A stretch of 15,661 bases of DNA from an uncultured Clostridia bacterium. Its GTDB lineage: Bacteria; Bacillota; Clostridia; Oscillospirales; Ruminococcaceae. Made by a program: the position numbers and the translations under genes. Below are positions 1 to 8,301 of the stretch, in pieces (position 1 is the first letter of the stretch; every line of letters begins with the position of its first letter). The stretch is taken from the NCBI GenBank assembly GCA_937891895.1, contig CALATN010000103.1, positions 1-15,661 on the forward strand, given 5' to 3'. A model generated the notes under the pieces. The model did no database searches and had not been told where the DNA came from. It was given only the letters and a program-made list of their open reading frames with translations.

Positions 1-1
1 C

Positions 2-130
2 CTGACGGCAGAGGCAAACCTGGGCGAGAGCGCGACCTATATCTATACCTATATCCTGAAGGAGGGCTCGCCCTTCACCCATGACGCGATCAAAGACAGC
101 TTCAAGCTGCTGGATACGCATACTCCTTAA
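2..130 (+). CDS. 3' end of an unrecognised gene (partial)
   Basis: An open frame enters from the left edge (first full codon at base 2) and ends at TAA 128-130, giving the last 42 residues of a protein that ends in LLDTHTP. I do not recognise the family; the visible piece is soluble-looking and mildly hydrophilic, with a short aromatic stretch (YIYTYI). Counted directly, 31 of 42 codons end in G or C (74%), much higher than in the genes from base ~400 onward, but like the first 60 codons of the next gene. The other two plus-strand frames read poorly (frame 1 meets TGA at base 82). The frame is credible from its codon use; the function is unknown. Confidence 0.6.
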   Translation: MTAEANLGESATYIYTYILKEGSPFTHDAIKDSFKLLDTHTP

Positions 131-220
131 CATTTCCCGATAAACTTTATGAAGCTTTTCATTGAATCTTCATATCAAACGATAAACAATCAGTAATTCA
201 TCCCGAACGGAGGAACTAAA

Positions 221-1237
221 ATGAAAAAGATTCTGGTATGCGAAGACGAAGCCGCGATCCGCGACTTTGTGGTGATCAATCTCAGAAGAGCCGGCTATGA
301 CGTCGTAGAAGCAGACTGCGGCGAGATGGCGCTCGAAAAATACGAGGAGCACAACGGCGACTTTGACGTCGCGATCCTCGACATCATGATGCCGGGTATG
401 GACGGTATTCAGGCACTCAAGCACGTCAGAAACGATGAAGGCAGTCTTTGTTCTGATGTTCCTGTAATTGCACTCACCGCAAATGCTGTTGTTGGTGCAA
501 AGGAGCTTTACTTTGACGCCGGGTTTGATAACTTTCTTTCCAAGCCTGTTGACCCCAAAAAGCTGGAAATGATGCTTGTCAACTCACTTAACCCGTCACT
601 TGTTGCAAGCTTTGAAGCAGTTGATGAAGGTGACAATATTTCGGAAGGACATACTGAGCTTCCCATTATCAACGGTATTGACTGGAGATACGCACGGCTC
701 AACTTTGAAAACGACAGTTCAATGCTTGACACAATAAAGATGTTCCGTAATTCTGTAGCTAAGGACGTTGAGGAAATCAATGGCTACTTTGGCAGAATTG
801 ATGAAGAAGATGCTGTAAACAGTTACAGAATAAAGGTTCACGGAATGAAGAGCACGGCATCACTGATTGGTATTGTCCGTCTTGCAGGAATGGCTATGGA
901 GCTTGAAGAAGCTGCCCGTGATATGAACAGGGATGTTATCATGCTTCTTCACCCTGTTTTCATTGCGGCATGGAAGGAATATTACAATGAACTCGCTGTA
1001 CTTTTTAACGATGATGAACCATTGAAAGATGCAGATGAATTTCATAATGAAATTCTTGAAATATTTGAAAGCATACGCCAAGCGGCAAAACAGATGGATG
1101 TTGACACGCTGGATGAAATGTCCCAAAGGCTGGATAAATACAGCTTTGAAGGCAAAGCTGCTGAAAATATTGATCAGGTCAAAAAATCTATTTTTAACTT
1201 TGAGGTTGAAAAACTGAGAGAATGTTACTATACTTAA
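221..1237 (+). CDS. REC-Hpt two-component phosphorelay protein (possible mosaic)
   Basis: A 338-residue cytoplasmic phosphorelay protein. Residues 1-120 form a receiver domain: acidic pocket E8/D9, phospho-acceptor D54 in ILDIMMPGMDG, switch T86 in ALTANA and K108 in SKPVDP. Residues ~165-245 look like an Hpt domain with phospho-accepting H207 in HGMKST. Residues ~250-338 are helical with no recognised fold. There is no DNA-binding output domain, so it probably passes phosphate to another regulator. The start is set by GGAGG at 209-213, seven bases before ATG. The first 60 residues resemble OmpR-class regulators, but the second half of the receiver resembles the terminal receiver of hybrid kinases. 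Codons ending in G/C fall from 43/60 (residues 1-60) to 26/60 (61-120). The gene may therefore be a natural fusion or an assembly join. A terminator follows at once, so it is the last gene of its unit. Confidence 0.8.
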   Translation: MKKILVCEDEAAIRDFVVINLRRAGYDVVEADCGEMALEKYEEHNGDFDVAILDIMMPGMDGIQALKHVRNDEGSLCSDVPVIALTANAVVGAKELYFDAGFDNFLSKPVDPKKLEMMLVNSLNPSLVASFEAVDEGDNISEGHTELPIINGIDWRYARLNFENDSSMLDTIKMFRNSVAKDVEEINGYFGRIDEEDAVNSYRIKVHGMKSTASLIGIVRLAGMAMELEEAARDMNRDVIMLLHPVFIAAWKEYYNELAVLFNDDEPLKDADEFHNEILEIFESIRQAAKQMDVDTLDEMSQRLDKYSFEGKAAENIDQVKKSIFNFEVEKLRECYYT

Positions 1238-1240
1238 ATG

Positions 1241-1271
1241 AAAAGAGTCTGTTTATAAACAGGCTCTTTTT
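1241..1271 (+). terminator. Rho-independent terminator after the REC-Hpt gene
   Basis: A 15-base-pair inverted repeat (AAAAGAGTCTGTTTA against TAAACAGGCTCTTTT, one T-G wobble) begins four bases after the stop codon and ends in a T run at 1267-1271. The A-rich 5' arm makes it plausible in both directions, but the only upstream gene is on the plus strand. Confidence 0.85.
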
Positions 1272-1310
1272 GCTGCATAATTATATGATATTTTTGACAT
1301 ATTTATCCGA

Positions 1311-1339
1311 TTGACTTTGCAGTAAATATATGGTACTAT
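1311..1339 (+). promoter_or_regulatory. Sigma-A type promoter of the surface protein gene
   Basis: A -35 element TTGACT (1311-1316) and a -10 element TACTAT (1334-1339) are separated by exactly 17 bases, in an AT-rich stretch between the preceding terminator and the large surface-protein gene. Transcription would start near 1346, leaving a leader of about 45 bases. A TTGACA at 1294-1299 has no matching -10 element at the right distance. Confidence 0.7.
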
Positions 1340-1389
1340 GTTATTAATTATAAGTATATGCTTTTATAAATATAGAAAAAAAGGAGATT

Positions 1390-4300
1390 ATGAAGATGGT
1401 AAGAAAAAAGACATTTACTGACAGGGCAATAGCCTTTGTCGCCGCCATTGTCTTTTCTATGACATTACTGCTGGTATTTCCTGCGGGTACGTTCAACGTT
1501 TTTGCCGCTTACGATTTCTCAGGTGCAGTCGTTGTAGACGGAAGCAATATGACAATTAACGGATCAATCTGCATAGGGGATGAACCGCTTACTGCTAATT
1601 CCAAGCTGAATAACGGTGATACCCTTTCGATTGCATTTGTATGGGCAATTGATGAGGACTACACAAATGTAAAGGGTACTTTCGTGTATGATCTTTCAGA
1701 TAAGCTCCACGGAATATCACTTCAGGATCAGATAGTACCTGCTAATGATGCTACATATCATATTCAGGACAACAAGCTTTATATCGTTCTTCACGAGGGC
1801 GAAAGCGGTCGAAACGGTAAATTCTCGCTTGCTGGAAATCTTAACGTAACAGAAAATGAAACGGAAAGCAACGGAAGCACAAATCTTGAATTCATAGGCA
1901 CATCCTCTACAGCAACGGTACCTGTTATTGTCAATAATTTTATTGCTAATCTTGGCGTACAGAAAGCAGCTGTAGGTGAGCTTACATATGATGATGTTGC
2001 AGGAGAATACTATCAGGATTTTTCTATCACATTAACAAGCTACAACAACAAATCTACAGAAGTTACAATTACTGACACAGGAAGTGACATATTCGATTTC
2101 AGCAATATGAAGAACTTCAAGATTAACGGTGCAGATGCAGCTCCTGCAACAAATTCAGGCACGGGCTTTACGCTTGATATCGGAACAGTCAAAAAGGATA
2201 GTCCTGTCACAATTACATATTCTGTTCCTGTTGACCCTATGAAATATATCAACGGTACAAGCGGAAACGGCAACACTGTAACGCCTTCCGCCAAGGATCA
2301 GACCCTGTATCCAACTACAGCTTATGTTGATATCAAAAAACCTTCTATCGACAAGACTAATTCCTATACTGACGGTGATGAATCCATTACATGGACTATT
2401 ACTGTTGACCCAGGCTTTGTAGGTGATGCAGGCTTTACTGTTACTGAAGGTACGGGACAAAACCTTACTGAGGAACAGATTTTAGCAGGTCTGGCTGCTG
2501 CTGCAAATCCTGTAGCAGGTCTTACAATTGATAAGAGCAAATTCGTACAGACTAATGATGGAAAATATACTTATACCTTCACAACAGATCTTACTGACGC
2601 TCAGAAAACCCCTGCTTCTGATATGTGGGTTTCAAATAATGCAAGCGTTAAATTTGAGGGTGTTGATACCCCTTATTCCGATCAGGATACTGTTACATTG
2701 AAGGCTCAGGTTACGGATTTTGTTACAAAGACTGTTGGTGAACAGGCAAATGACGGAACTATTCCGTGGACAATTACTATTGACGTGCCTGACAGAAATG
2801 TTTCTGAAATCAAGGTATATGACTCCATTACATCAAGCGGTGAAGCGTTCACAGCAGATATGATCACCATATCCGGTGCAGGAGGCAACAAAACTATCGG
2901 TGAAATCGGCCGTCTGGGTTATGCAAACGATACAGCAATAGAATTCTATATTACCAATACTGAATTCATTGACGCTAACAAGGGTAAGTCTATTACTATT
3001 ACATACAGTCTTACTCCTGATACAAGCAAATCTTCCGTTACAAACTCAGTAAATGTTTCTTTGACCATTGACGGAACATGGCCGTCAGATAGTGACAACG
3101 CTACCTTTGTTCTCCCATCTTCAATAGATTATACGGCAGATAAGATAATTGCAAAATCTGATGCATATCATCACTTCAACCAGAATACAGGCAATACTCT
3201 TGCAGGTAAGGAATACTATGTTATCTGGGCAGTTAAATTTATTCCCGACGTAAAGAAAGCTGTTCCAGCACTCGGAGATACATTTGTAATTGAAGATACA
3301 ATTCCGACCGATATGGAATTTATCAGCAATGCGGCTGTTGTCGGTGTAGCAGACAATGCATACGGAAGCAGCAATGACGGACTTGTAATTACCGAAAACG
3401 GAAACAACGTCAAGTTTGAATACACCGTATCACAGACGCTTCTTAATTATCTGAACAACTCAGACCCTACTGACTTTTACCTTTTCTATGCAACAAAGCT
3501 TAAGGATGATGTTGCGGCAAATCTCTATAAGAGTTATGAAACAAGAAAATACACCAATACTGCAGATGTAAAGTACAAGGACAAGGATCTTGGCACAGTA
3601 TCGGCTACTGCTGAAATCACTCCGCCTGTAGAAGATGTTATTGTCAAGACGGTTTCAAAGGATCCTATTTTTGATGAAAATGACCCAAGAATTGTTTATT
3701 CTGATTTTACAATAAGAATTAACAGCGCTGAGCTTGACCTCGTTGACGGCACTCAGATAACAGCTGTTGATACACTTGGTGAAAATCTTGTTCTTATTGG
3801 TGAACCCAAAATCACACCAAATACAGGTGCTTCATACACAAAATCAGGACAAACACTCACATTTACACTTGAAGATAATACAGAATACACAATCACATAC
3901 AGAGTACAAATCAAATATATAAGCGAGGATAAGGCAAATAACCTAAGCTCTGACAGACTGGATGAAATGTTCGGTAACACAATTAAGGTTGGTGTATCGG
4001 GTCAGAATGACTATAAGCAGCTGACAAGAGCAAGTGCAAACAGCTATTCCTTTGACGCTGACTATGTATATGACGGACAGAATGCGGATATCATCATCAG
4101 GGGTAAGAAATCCTGGAAGCAGGACTCCACGGAAAATGTCCGTCCTGACAAAATCACACTTACGCTTGTTGCACATTATGATCCACCAAATGACGGTCAG
4201 GAATACGATGTAACTACAAATTACGAATTTTCTCCAAACGCTAATGAGGAGTGGACATACGAGATAAAAGACCTTCCGACACTTGAAAACGGTACTACTA

Positions 4301-7300
4301 TTACCTATAAAATAACTGAGCTTCAGGCTGAAGGCTATGATGTAAGCTATGACGATGATAATCTCAGCATTGAAAAACCCGCAGACAGCAATGTTGTAGA
4401 AATCAACATCACTAACACCTTTACACCAATTACCGAAGAAATTGGTTCACTTACTGTTACAAAGGTATGGGATGGCGATGACAACAACGCCAATGACACC
4501 CGTCCTGCTGATCTGAAATTTGTTCTTACTGACAGAAGCGGCAATTACAGCTATGAAGCAGCTATTGATGCAAATAATAAGGCAACATTTACAAATCTCC
4601 CTCTTTATACTTACAGCCGTAATAATGACGGTACACTGAAAAGAACTGCACGAGAGTACACACTTACTGAAAGTTCTACTGACAATGACAAGCGTGAAGA
4701 TTATCAGCTTGAAATTACAGGTGTAACTCTGGACGGTGATGACTATTTCACTCTTGTAAACACTACCGGTGAAAATTATCCTGTCACAAGCACTGTTGAT
4801 GTTACTGCAACAAATACTTATGACAAGTCACTTGCAAGAACCGAAGCTACTGTTGTAAAGGTATGGGATGACAACAACAATCAGGACGGTCTTAGACCTA
4901 TGACTCTTGAGGTTGAACTTTCCGACGGTACTACAGTTACTCTTAACGCTGACAACAACTGGACTGCTAAGGTTGAAGATCTTCCTAAGTATGATGCGAA
5001 CGGTAACGAAATAACTTACACATGGTCTGAACCTAATGTTGCGGAATATACAAAGGAAGCCAGTGTTACCGTAGACACTGTTACAACAATTACCAACAAG
5101 CACGTACCTGCAATAACAACAGCTTCCATCAAGAAGGAATGGAATGATAGCAACAATCAGGACGGCAAACGTCCGGGAAGTATAACAGTAAAATTGTTTG
5201 CTGACGGAGTTGAAAAGGACACAGCTGTTCTTTCTGACAGCAATGGCTGGCACAAGGAATTTACCGACCTTCCGCTGAAAAAGGACGGTACTGCAATAGC
5301 TTACACCTGGACAGAAGTTTCTGTTGAAGGATACAGCTCTTCCGCTTCTACAACCGGAACACTTACTACTCTTACCAATAGCTACACTCCTGAACTGACA
5401 GAAGCTACTGTTATAAAGGTATGGGATGACGCAGGCAATCAGGACGGCAAGCGACCAGATGAGCTTAAAGTAACTCTTTCCAATGGTACAGAGGTTACTC
5501 TTAATGAGCAGAACAACTGGACTGCTAAGGTTAAAAATCTTCCTAAGTATGCTAACGGTACAGAAATTGCTTACACTTGGACAGAAGAAAATGTTGATGG
5601 TTATCAGTTAACTGGTACTGAAAAGAATGATACAATAACTATCCTCACTAACACACATACTCCTGAAACAACAGAAGCTACTATTGTCAAGGCATGGGAG
5701 GACGCGAACAATCAGGACGGCAAACGACCGGCTGAACTCAAGGTAACTCTTTCCAACGGAACAGAGGTTACTCTTAATGATCAGAATAGCTGGACTGCTA
5801 AGGTAGAAAATCTTCCTAAGTACGCTAACGGTCAGGAAATTGTATACACTTGGACAGAGGCTGATGTTGAGGGTTATGAATTGACTGGCACTGAAAAGAA
5901 TGGTACAACTACTACCCTCACTAACACTCATACTCCTGAAACCGTTTCTATAAGCGGTACAAAGATATGGGATGACGGCGATAACCGTGATGGAAAACGT
6001 CCTGCAAGCATCACTGTAAGACTTTTTGCTGACGGAAGAGAAATTGATGTCGCAACTGTTACAGCAGCTAACAGCTGGGCATATACATTTGGTGATATGC
6101 CTAAATACAGCAACGGTAATGAGATTGTTTATACAATTACAGAAGACACTGTTTCAGATTACACCACAGCAATCAGTGGCTACAATATCACAAATACCTA
6201 TGAGCCTGAAAAGATTTCAATCAGCGGTACAAAGACATGGGATGACAACGGCTACACCAATGTTGCACATCCTGAAATTACTGTTAATCTTTATGCTGAT
6301 GGTGATTTTGTCAAGTCAACAACTGCTTCTGAACAGACAAACTGGGAATATGAGTTTACCGACCTTTACAAATACGATAATGGTACTGAAATCACATATT
6401 CTATTTCCGAAGTATTGATTACTGACTTCACAACTACCTATAATGGTTTCAATATCACCAACACCTACACTCCTGATGTAACAAGCGTTCAGGTTATAAA
6501 GAACTGGGAAGATGACGATGACCGTGACGGAAAACGTCCTGCAAGCATCACTGTAAAGCTTTTAGCTGACGGTGTTGAAAAGAAATCGGCTACACTTACC
6601 GCTGCTAATGGCTGGACATACACATTTACGGGACTTGACAAGAATAACGGCAATACTCCTATTGTGTATACTATAACAGAAAATACTGTTGCAGACTACA
6701 CTACTGTAATCAACGGTTACACCATTACCAACACTCACACTCCTGAAACCACTTCAATTGAGGGCACAAAGACATGGAATGATGACGATAACCGTGACGG
6801 CAAGCGTCCTGCAAGCATTACTGTACGTCTTCTCGCCAACGGAACAGAGATTGATTCCAAGGCTATTACAGCAAATGATGGCTGGAAGTACAAATTTGAA
6901 AATCTCTATGTCAACGAAAACGGTCAGGCTATTACCTACACAATTACAGAAGACGCTGTTGCAGGCTACGCTACTGTAATCAATGGGTACGACATAATCA
7001 ACACCTACACTCTTGCTTCTGAAAAGACAGAAGCTACTGTCAAAAAGGTCTGGTCAGACAGCAACAATGCTGATGGAAAGCGTCCTGCAAGCATCACCGT
7101 AACACTTTCAAACGGTACAGATGTTACTCTTAATGATGCAAATAACTGGACAGCAACCTTACTTGACCTTCCTAAGTATGACGCAAGCGGTACAGAAATA
7201 GAATACACATGGGCGGAAAATAATGTCCCTGATGGATACCGTCTTACAAGCACAGTTGTAAATGGTACGGTTACTACACTGACAAATACCTACATAAGAC

Positions 7301-7569
7301 AGTCAGAGAACAATCCTGTTCAGCCTACACCTCCAAGTGTACCTGATGTACCGAACGTACCTAATGTTCCTAAGCCTCCGATAAATCCATTCCTCCCAAT
7401 CAGACCTGAGGAAAATGAACCTGAAGAAGACGTTTCCTCTGAATCGGGAATCAGTGATAGTGCGGACACTATCGGAAATGTTGACACAACATCGTATCCA
7501 TATCTTGCTATTCTCCTTGTTATCACAGCAGGCGGAATTATGATTGCAAGACGCAGACAGAAAAAATAA
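1390..7569 (+). CDS. Giant CnaB-repeat surface adhesin-like protein, membrane anchored
   Basis: A 2059-residue secreted surface protein. Residues 1-~40 are a signal peptide (basic start, hydrophobic core, FAA cleavage region). Residues ~188-900 contain about five diverged Ig-like units, starting near 188, 317, 442, 582 and 747, each opening with a Lys-containing strand and a W/Y-x-I strand. Residues ~901-1973 hold eleven CnaB-type domains. The nine regular ones keep the K-x-W lysine, the Y-[TS]-x-x-E glutamate and the final [IL]-[TI]-N asparagine expected for self-formed isopeptide bonds. A Pro-rich spacer (~1979-2010) and an acidic linker lead to a membrane segment (~2037-2052) and the tail RRRQKK. 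I see no canonical LPXTG; the nearest text is ADTIGN. AGGAG at 1382-1386 is only 3 bases from ATG 1390 but 9 from the in-frame ATG 1396, so 1396 may be the true start. Likely role: a rigid stalk presenting an N-terminal binding region to host, diet or neighbouring cells; the ligand is unknown. It is monocistronic, with its own promoter and terminator. Confidence 0.88.
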   Translation: MKMVRKKTFTDRAIAFVAAIVFSMTLLLVFPAGTFNVFAAYDFSGAVVVDGSNMTINGSICIGDEPLTANSKLNNGDTLSIAFVWAIDEDYTNVKGTFVYDLSDKLHGISLQDQIVPANDATYHIQDNKLYIVLHEGESGRNGKFSLAGNLNVTENETESNGSTNLEFIGTSSTATVPVIVNNFIANLGVQKAAVGELTYDDVAGEYYQDFSITLTSYNNKSTEVTITDTGSDIFDFSNMKNFKINGADAAPATNSGTGFTLDIGTVKKDSPVTITYSVPVDPMKYINGTSGNGNTVTPSAKDQTLYPTTAYVDIKKPSIDKTNSYTDGDESITWTITVDPGFVGDAGFTVTEGTGQNLTEEQILAGLAAAANPVAGLTIDKSKFVQTNDGKYTYTFTTDLTDAQKTPASDMWVSNNASVKFEGVDTPYSDQDTVTLKAQVTDFVTKTVGEQANDGTIPWTITIDVPDRNVSEIKVYDSITSSGEAFTADMITISGAGGNKTIGEIGRLGYANDTAIEFYITNTEFIDANKGKSITITYSLTPDTSKSSVTNSVNVSLTIDGTWPSDSDNATFVLPSSIDYTADKIIAKSDAYHHFNQNTGNTLAGKEYYVIWAVKFIPDVKKAVPALGDTFVIEDTIPTDMEFISNAAVVGVADNAYGSSNDGLVITENGNNVKFEYTVSQTLLNYLNNSDPTDFYLFYATKLKDDVAANLYKSYETRKYTNTADVKYKDKDLGTVSATAEITPPVEDVIVKTVSKDPIFDENDPRIVYSDFTIRINSAELDLVDGTQITAVDTLGENLVLIGEPKITPNTGASYTKSGQTLTFTLEDNTEYTITYRVQIKYISEDKANNLSSDRLDEMFGNTIKVGVSGQNDYKQLTRASANSYSFDADYVYDGQNADIIIRGKKSWKQDSTENVRPDKITLTLVAHYDPPNDGQEYDVTTNYEFSPNANEEWTYEIKDLPTLENGTTITYKITELQAEGYDVSYDDDNLSIEKPADSNVVEINITNTFTPITEEIGSLTVTKVWDGDDNNANDTRPADLKFVLTDRSGNYSYEAAIDANNKATFTNLPLYTYSRNNDGTLKRTAREYTLTESSTDNDKREDYQLEITGVTLDGDDYFTLVNTTGENYPVTSTVDVTATNTYDKSLARTEATVVKVWDDNNNQDGLRPMTLEVELSDGTTVTLNADNNWTAKVEDLPKYDANGNEITYTWSEPNVAEYTKEASVTVDTVTTITNKHVPAITTASIKKEWNDSNNQDGKRPGSITVKLFADGVEKDTAVLSDSNGWHKEFTDLPLKKDGTAIAYTWTEVSVEGYSSSASTTGTLTTLTNSYTPELTEATVIKVWDDAGNQDGKRPDELKVTLSNGTEVTLNEQNNWTAKVKNLPKYANGTEIAYTWTEENVDGYQLTGTEKNDTITILTNTHTPETTEATIVKAWEDANNQDGKRPAELKVTLSNGTEVTLNDQNSWTAKVENLPKYANGQEIVYTWTEADVEGYELTGTEKNGTTTTLTNTHTPETVSISGTKIWDDGDNRDGKRPASITVRLFADGREIDVATVTAANSWAYTFGDMPKYSNGNEIVYTITEDTVSDYTTAISGYNITNTYEPEKISISGTKTWDDNGYTNVAHPEITVNLYADGDFVKSTTASEQTNWEYEFTDLYKYDNGTEITYSISEVLITDFTTTYNGFNITNTYTPDVTSVQVIKNWEDDDDRDGKRPASITVKLLADGVEKKSATLTAANGWTYTFTGLDKNNGNTPIVYTITENTVADYTTVINGYTITNTHTPETTSIEGTKTWNDDDNRDGKRPASITVRLLANGTEIDSKAITANDGWKYKFENLYVNENGQAITYTITEDAVAGYATVINGYDIINTYTLASEKTEATVKKVWSDSNNADGKRPASITVTLSNGTDVTLNDANNWTATLLDLPKYDASGTEIEYTWAENNVPDGYRLTSTVVNGTVTTLTNTYIRQSENNPVQPTPPSVPDVPNVPNVPKPPINPFLPIRPEENEPEEDVSSESGISDSADTIGNVDTTSYPYLAILLVITAGGIMIARRRQKK
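1951..4089 (+). repeat. Five diverged N-terminal beta-domain units in the adhesin
   Basis: Five units of about 125-165 residues (nearest codon starts ~1951, 2338, 2713, 3133, 3628) share an opening pattern of V/I-x-K followed some 10-20 residues later by an alternating W/Y-x-I/F-x-I strand and then a D-T/D-S loop. They are too diverged to align base by base. The grouping comes from pattern reading, and the boundaries are approximate. Confidence 0.45.
4840..7308 (+). repeat. Nine tandem CnaB-type repeats (~270-280 bp each)
   Basis: Repeat starts lie near 4840, 5119, 5398, 5671, 5944, 6214, 6481, 6751 and 7027, giving units of 89-93 residues. Two more diverged CnaB-like units precede them at ~4090 and ~4447. 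There are two subtypes. One has YTWTE with a terminal TTLTN strand and a VTLSNGTEVTLN strand (units at 4840, 5398, 5671 and 7027; 5119 is mixed). The other has YTITE with a terminal NGYxITN strand (5944, 6214, 6481, 6751). The 5398 and 5671 units are nearly identical in protein and very close in DNA. The 5944, 6481 and 6751 units share a DGKRPASITV block. Confidence 0.85.
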
Positions 7570-7580
7570 TTCTATATCTG

Positions 7581-7616
7581 AAAAATGGTATCAGGCATAA
7601 GCCTGATACCATTTTT
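7581..7616. terminator. Bidirectional terminator between convergent genes
   Basis: A perfect 16-base inverted repeat (AAAAATGGTATCAGGC at 7581-7596 and its complement at 7601-7616) flanks a four-base ATAA loop, with T runs on both strands. It serves the adhesin gene on the plus strand and the ECF operon on the minus strand. Its right arm touches the stop codon of the S-component gene (7615-7617). Confidence 0.92.
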
Positions 7617-8301
7617 ATATTCCGTATTTTGTTTTTATGCGTTCCAGCTTTTCTCCGAAGGGTTTTGCGGCAAGCCACAGGAAGATAAAATTTGACACGG
7701 CATACATCAATGTATGAGGAATTGCTGTTATAATAGAAGCAAGATAAAGTTCCGTTCGGAATGAGCCATCATACCAGATTACTGTCCAGATATCCATTAC
7801 TGCGGAATAGAAAATTCCTGCAAGGACTCCATACACAAGCAGAAGCCATTTGTGACGTTTAAGAGGATTTGCAGAAATACCAGCAAGCAAGCCTATCATT
7901 CCCCAGGCAAGCATCTGAAACGGTGTCCAGGGACCTTGTCCAAAATAGAAATTTGACAGCAAAGCTGATAGTGCACCTACAAGGAAGCCGGCTTCACCTC
8001 CGAGATAAATTGCCGTAATCACTGTAATCGCAGTAATCGGCTTAAAAAGCGGAATGAAGCGGCCTACAATACACAAAGCGGTCATTACCGCAACAATTAC
8101 CATTTTTCGTGAGCCGACAGGCTTTTTTTCATATCCTGCCGCAAACAACAGCAGGGACAGAAGTGCTACTCCGATTGCAACAATAATATATCTGCGCTGT
8201 TCAAAAACAGTTGCTCCAAGTATTACAAGACAAGGTATCAACACAAACGGAACAGCAAACCTTACCACATTACGCAGGCAGCTGTTTTTTATCACAAGCA
8301 C
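7615..8301 (-). CDS. ECF transporter S component, predicted corrinoid/B12-specific
   Basis: A 228-residue integral membrane protein, the predicted substrate-binding (S) component of an energy-coupling-factor importer. The six-helix core spans residues ~66-220 (opening RKMVIVAVMTALCIVGR, with the loop FGQGPWTPFQ before a Gly-rich AWGMIGLLAG helix). Two further hydrophobic segments (~12-33 and ~38-57) precede it, which is unusual for S components of 170-200 residues. It is the last gene of the operon, and its GTG start at 8301 overlaps the end of the ATPase gene by 10 bases. An in-frame GTG at 8295 would give a 4-base overlap and is an alternative start. Substrate is assigned only from context: the B12 riboswitch and the transcobalamin-like proteins upstream. 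The ECF fold is fairly secure; the ligand is inferred. Confidence 0.8.
   Translation of the reverse strand: MLVIKNSCLRNVVRFAVPFVLIPCLVILGATVFEQRRYIIVAIGVALLSLLLFAAGYEKKPVGSRKMVIVAVMTALCIVGRFIPLFKPITAITVITAIYLGGEAGFLVGALSALLSNFYFGQGPWTPFQMLAWGMIGLLAGISANPLKRHKWLLLVYGVLAGIFYSAVMDIWTVIWYDGSFRTELYLASIITAIPHTLMYAVSNFIFLWLAAKPFGEKLERIKTKYGI

Noticed and set aside
131..208. Promoter or terminator in front of the REC-Hpt gene
   Set aside because: Only a poor TTGAAT with no good -10 element, and no hairpin with a T-run; not supportable.
1294..1299. TTGACA as the -35 element of the adhesin promoter
   Set aside because: No -10-like sequence lies 16-18 bases downstream, while TTGACT at 1311 has one at exactly 17.
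4840..7308. CRISPR-like or satellite array
   Set aside because: The periodicity is ~270-280 bases, in frame, and encodes CnaB domains; there are no short direct repeats with unique spacers.
2040..7526. Many minus-strand and alternate-frame open frames inside the adhesin, some over 100 codons
   Set aside because: They mirror the repeat codons of the long coding frame, lack ribosome sites and encode Ser/Val/Cys-rich strings without domains.
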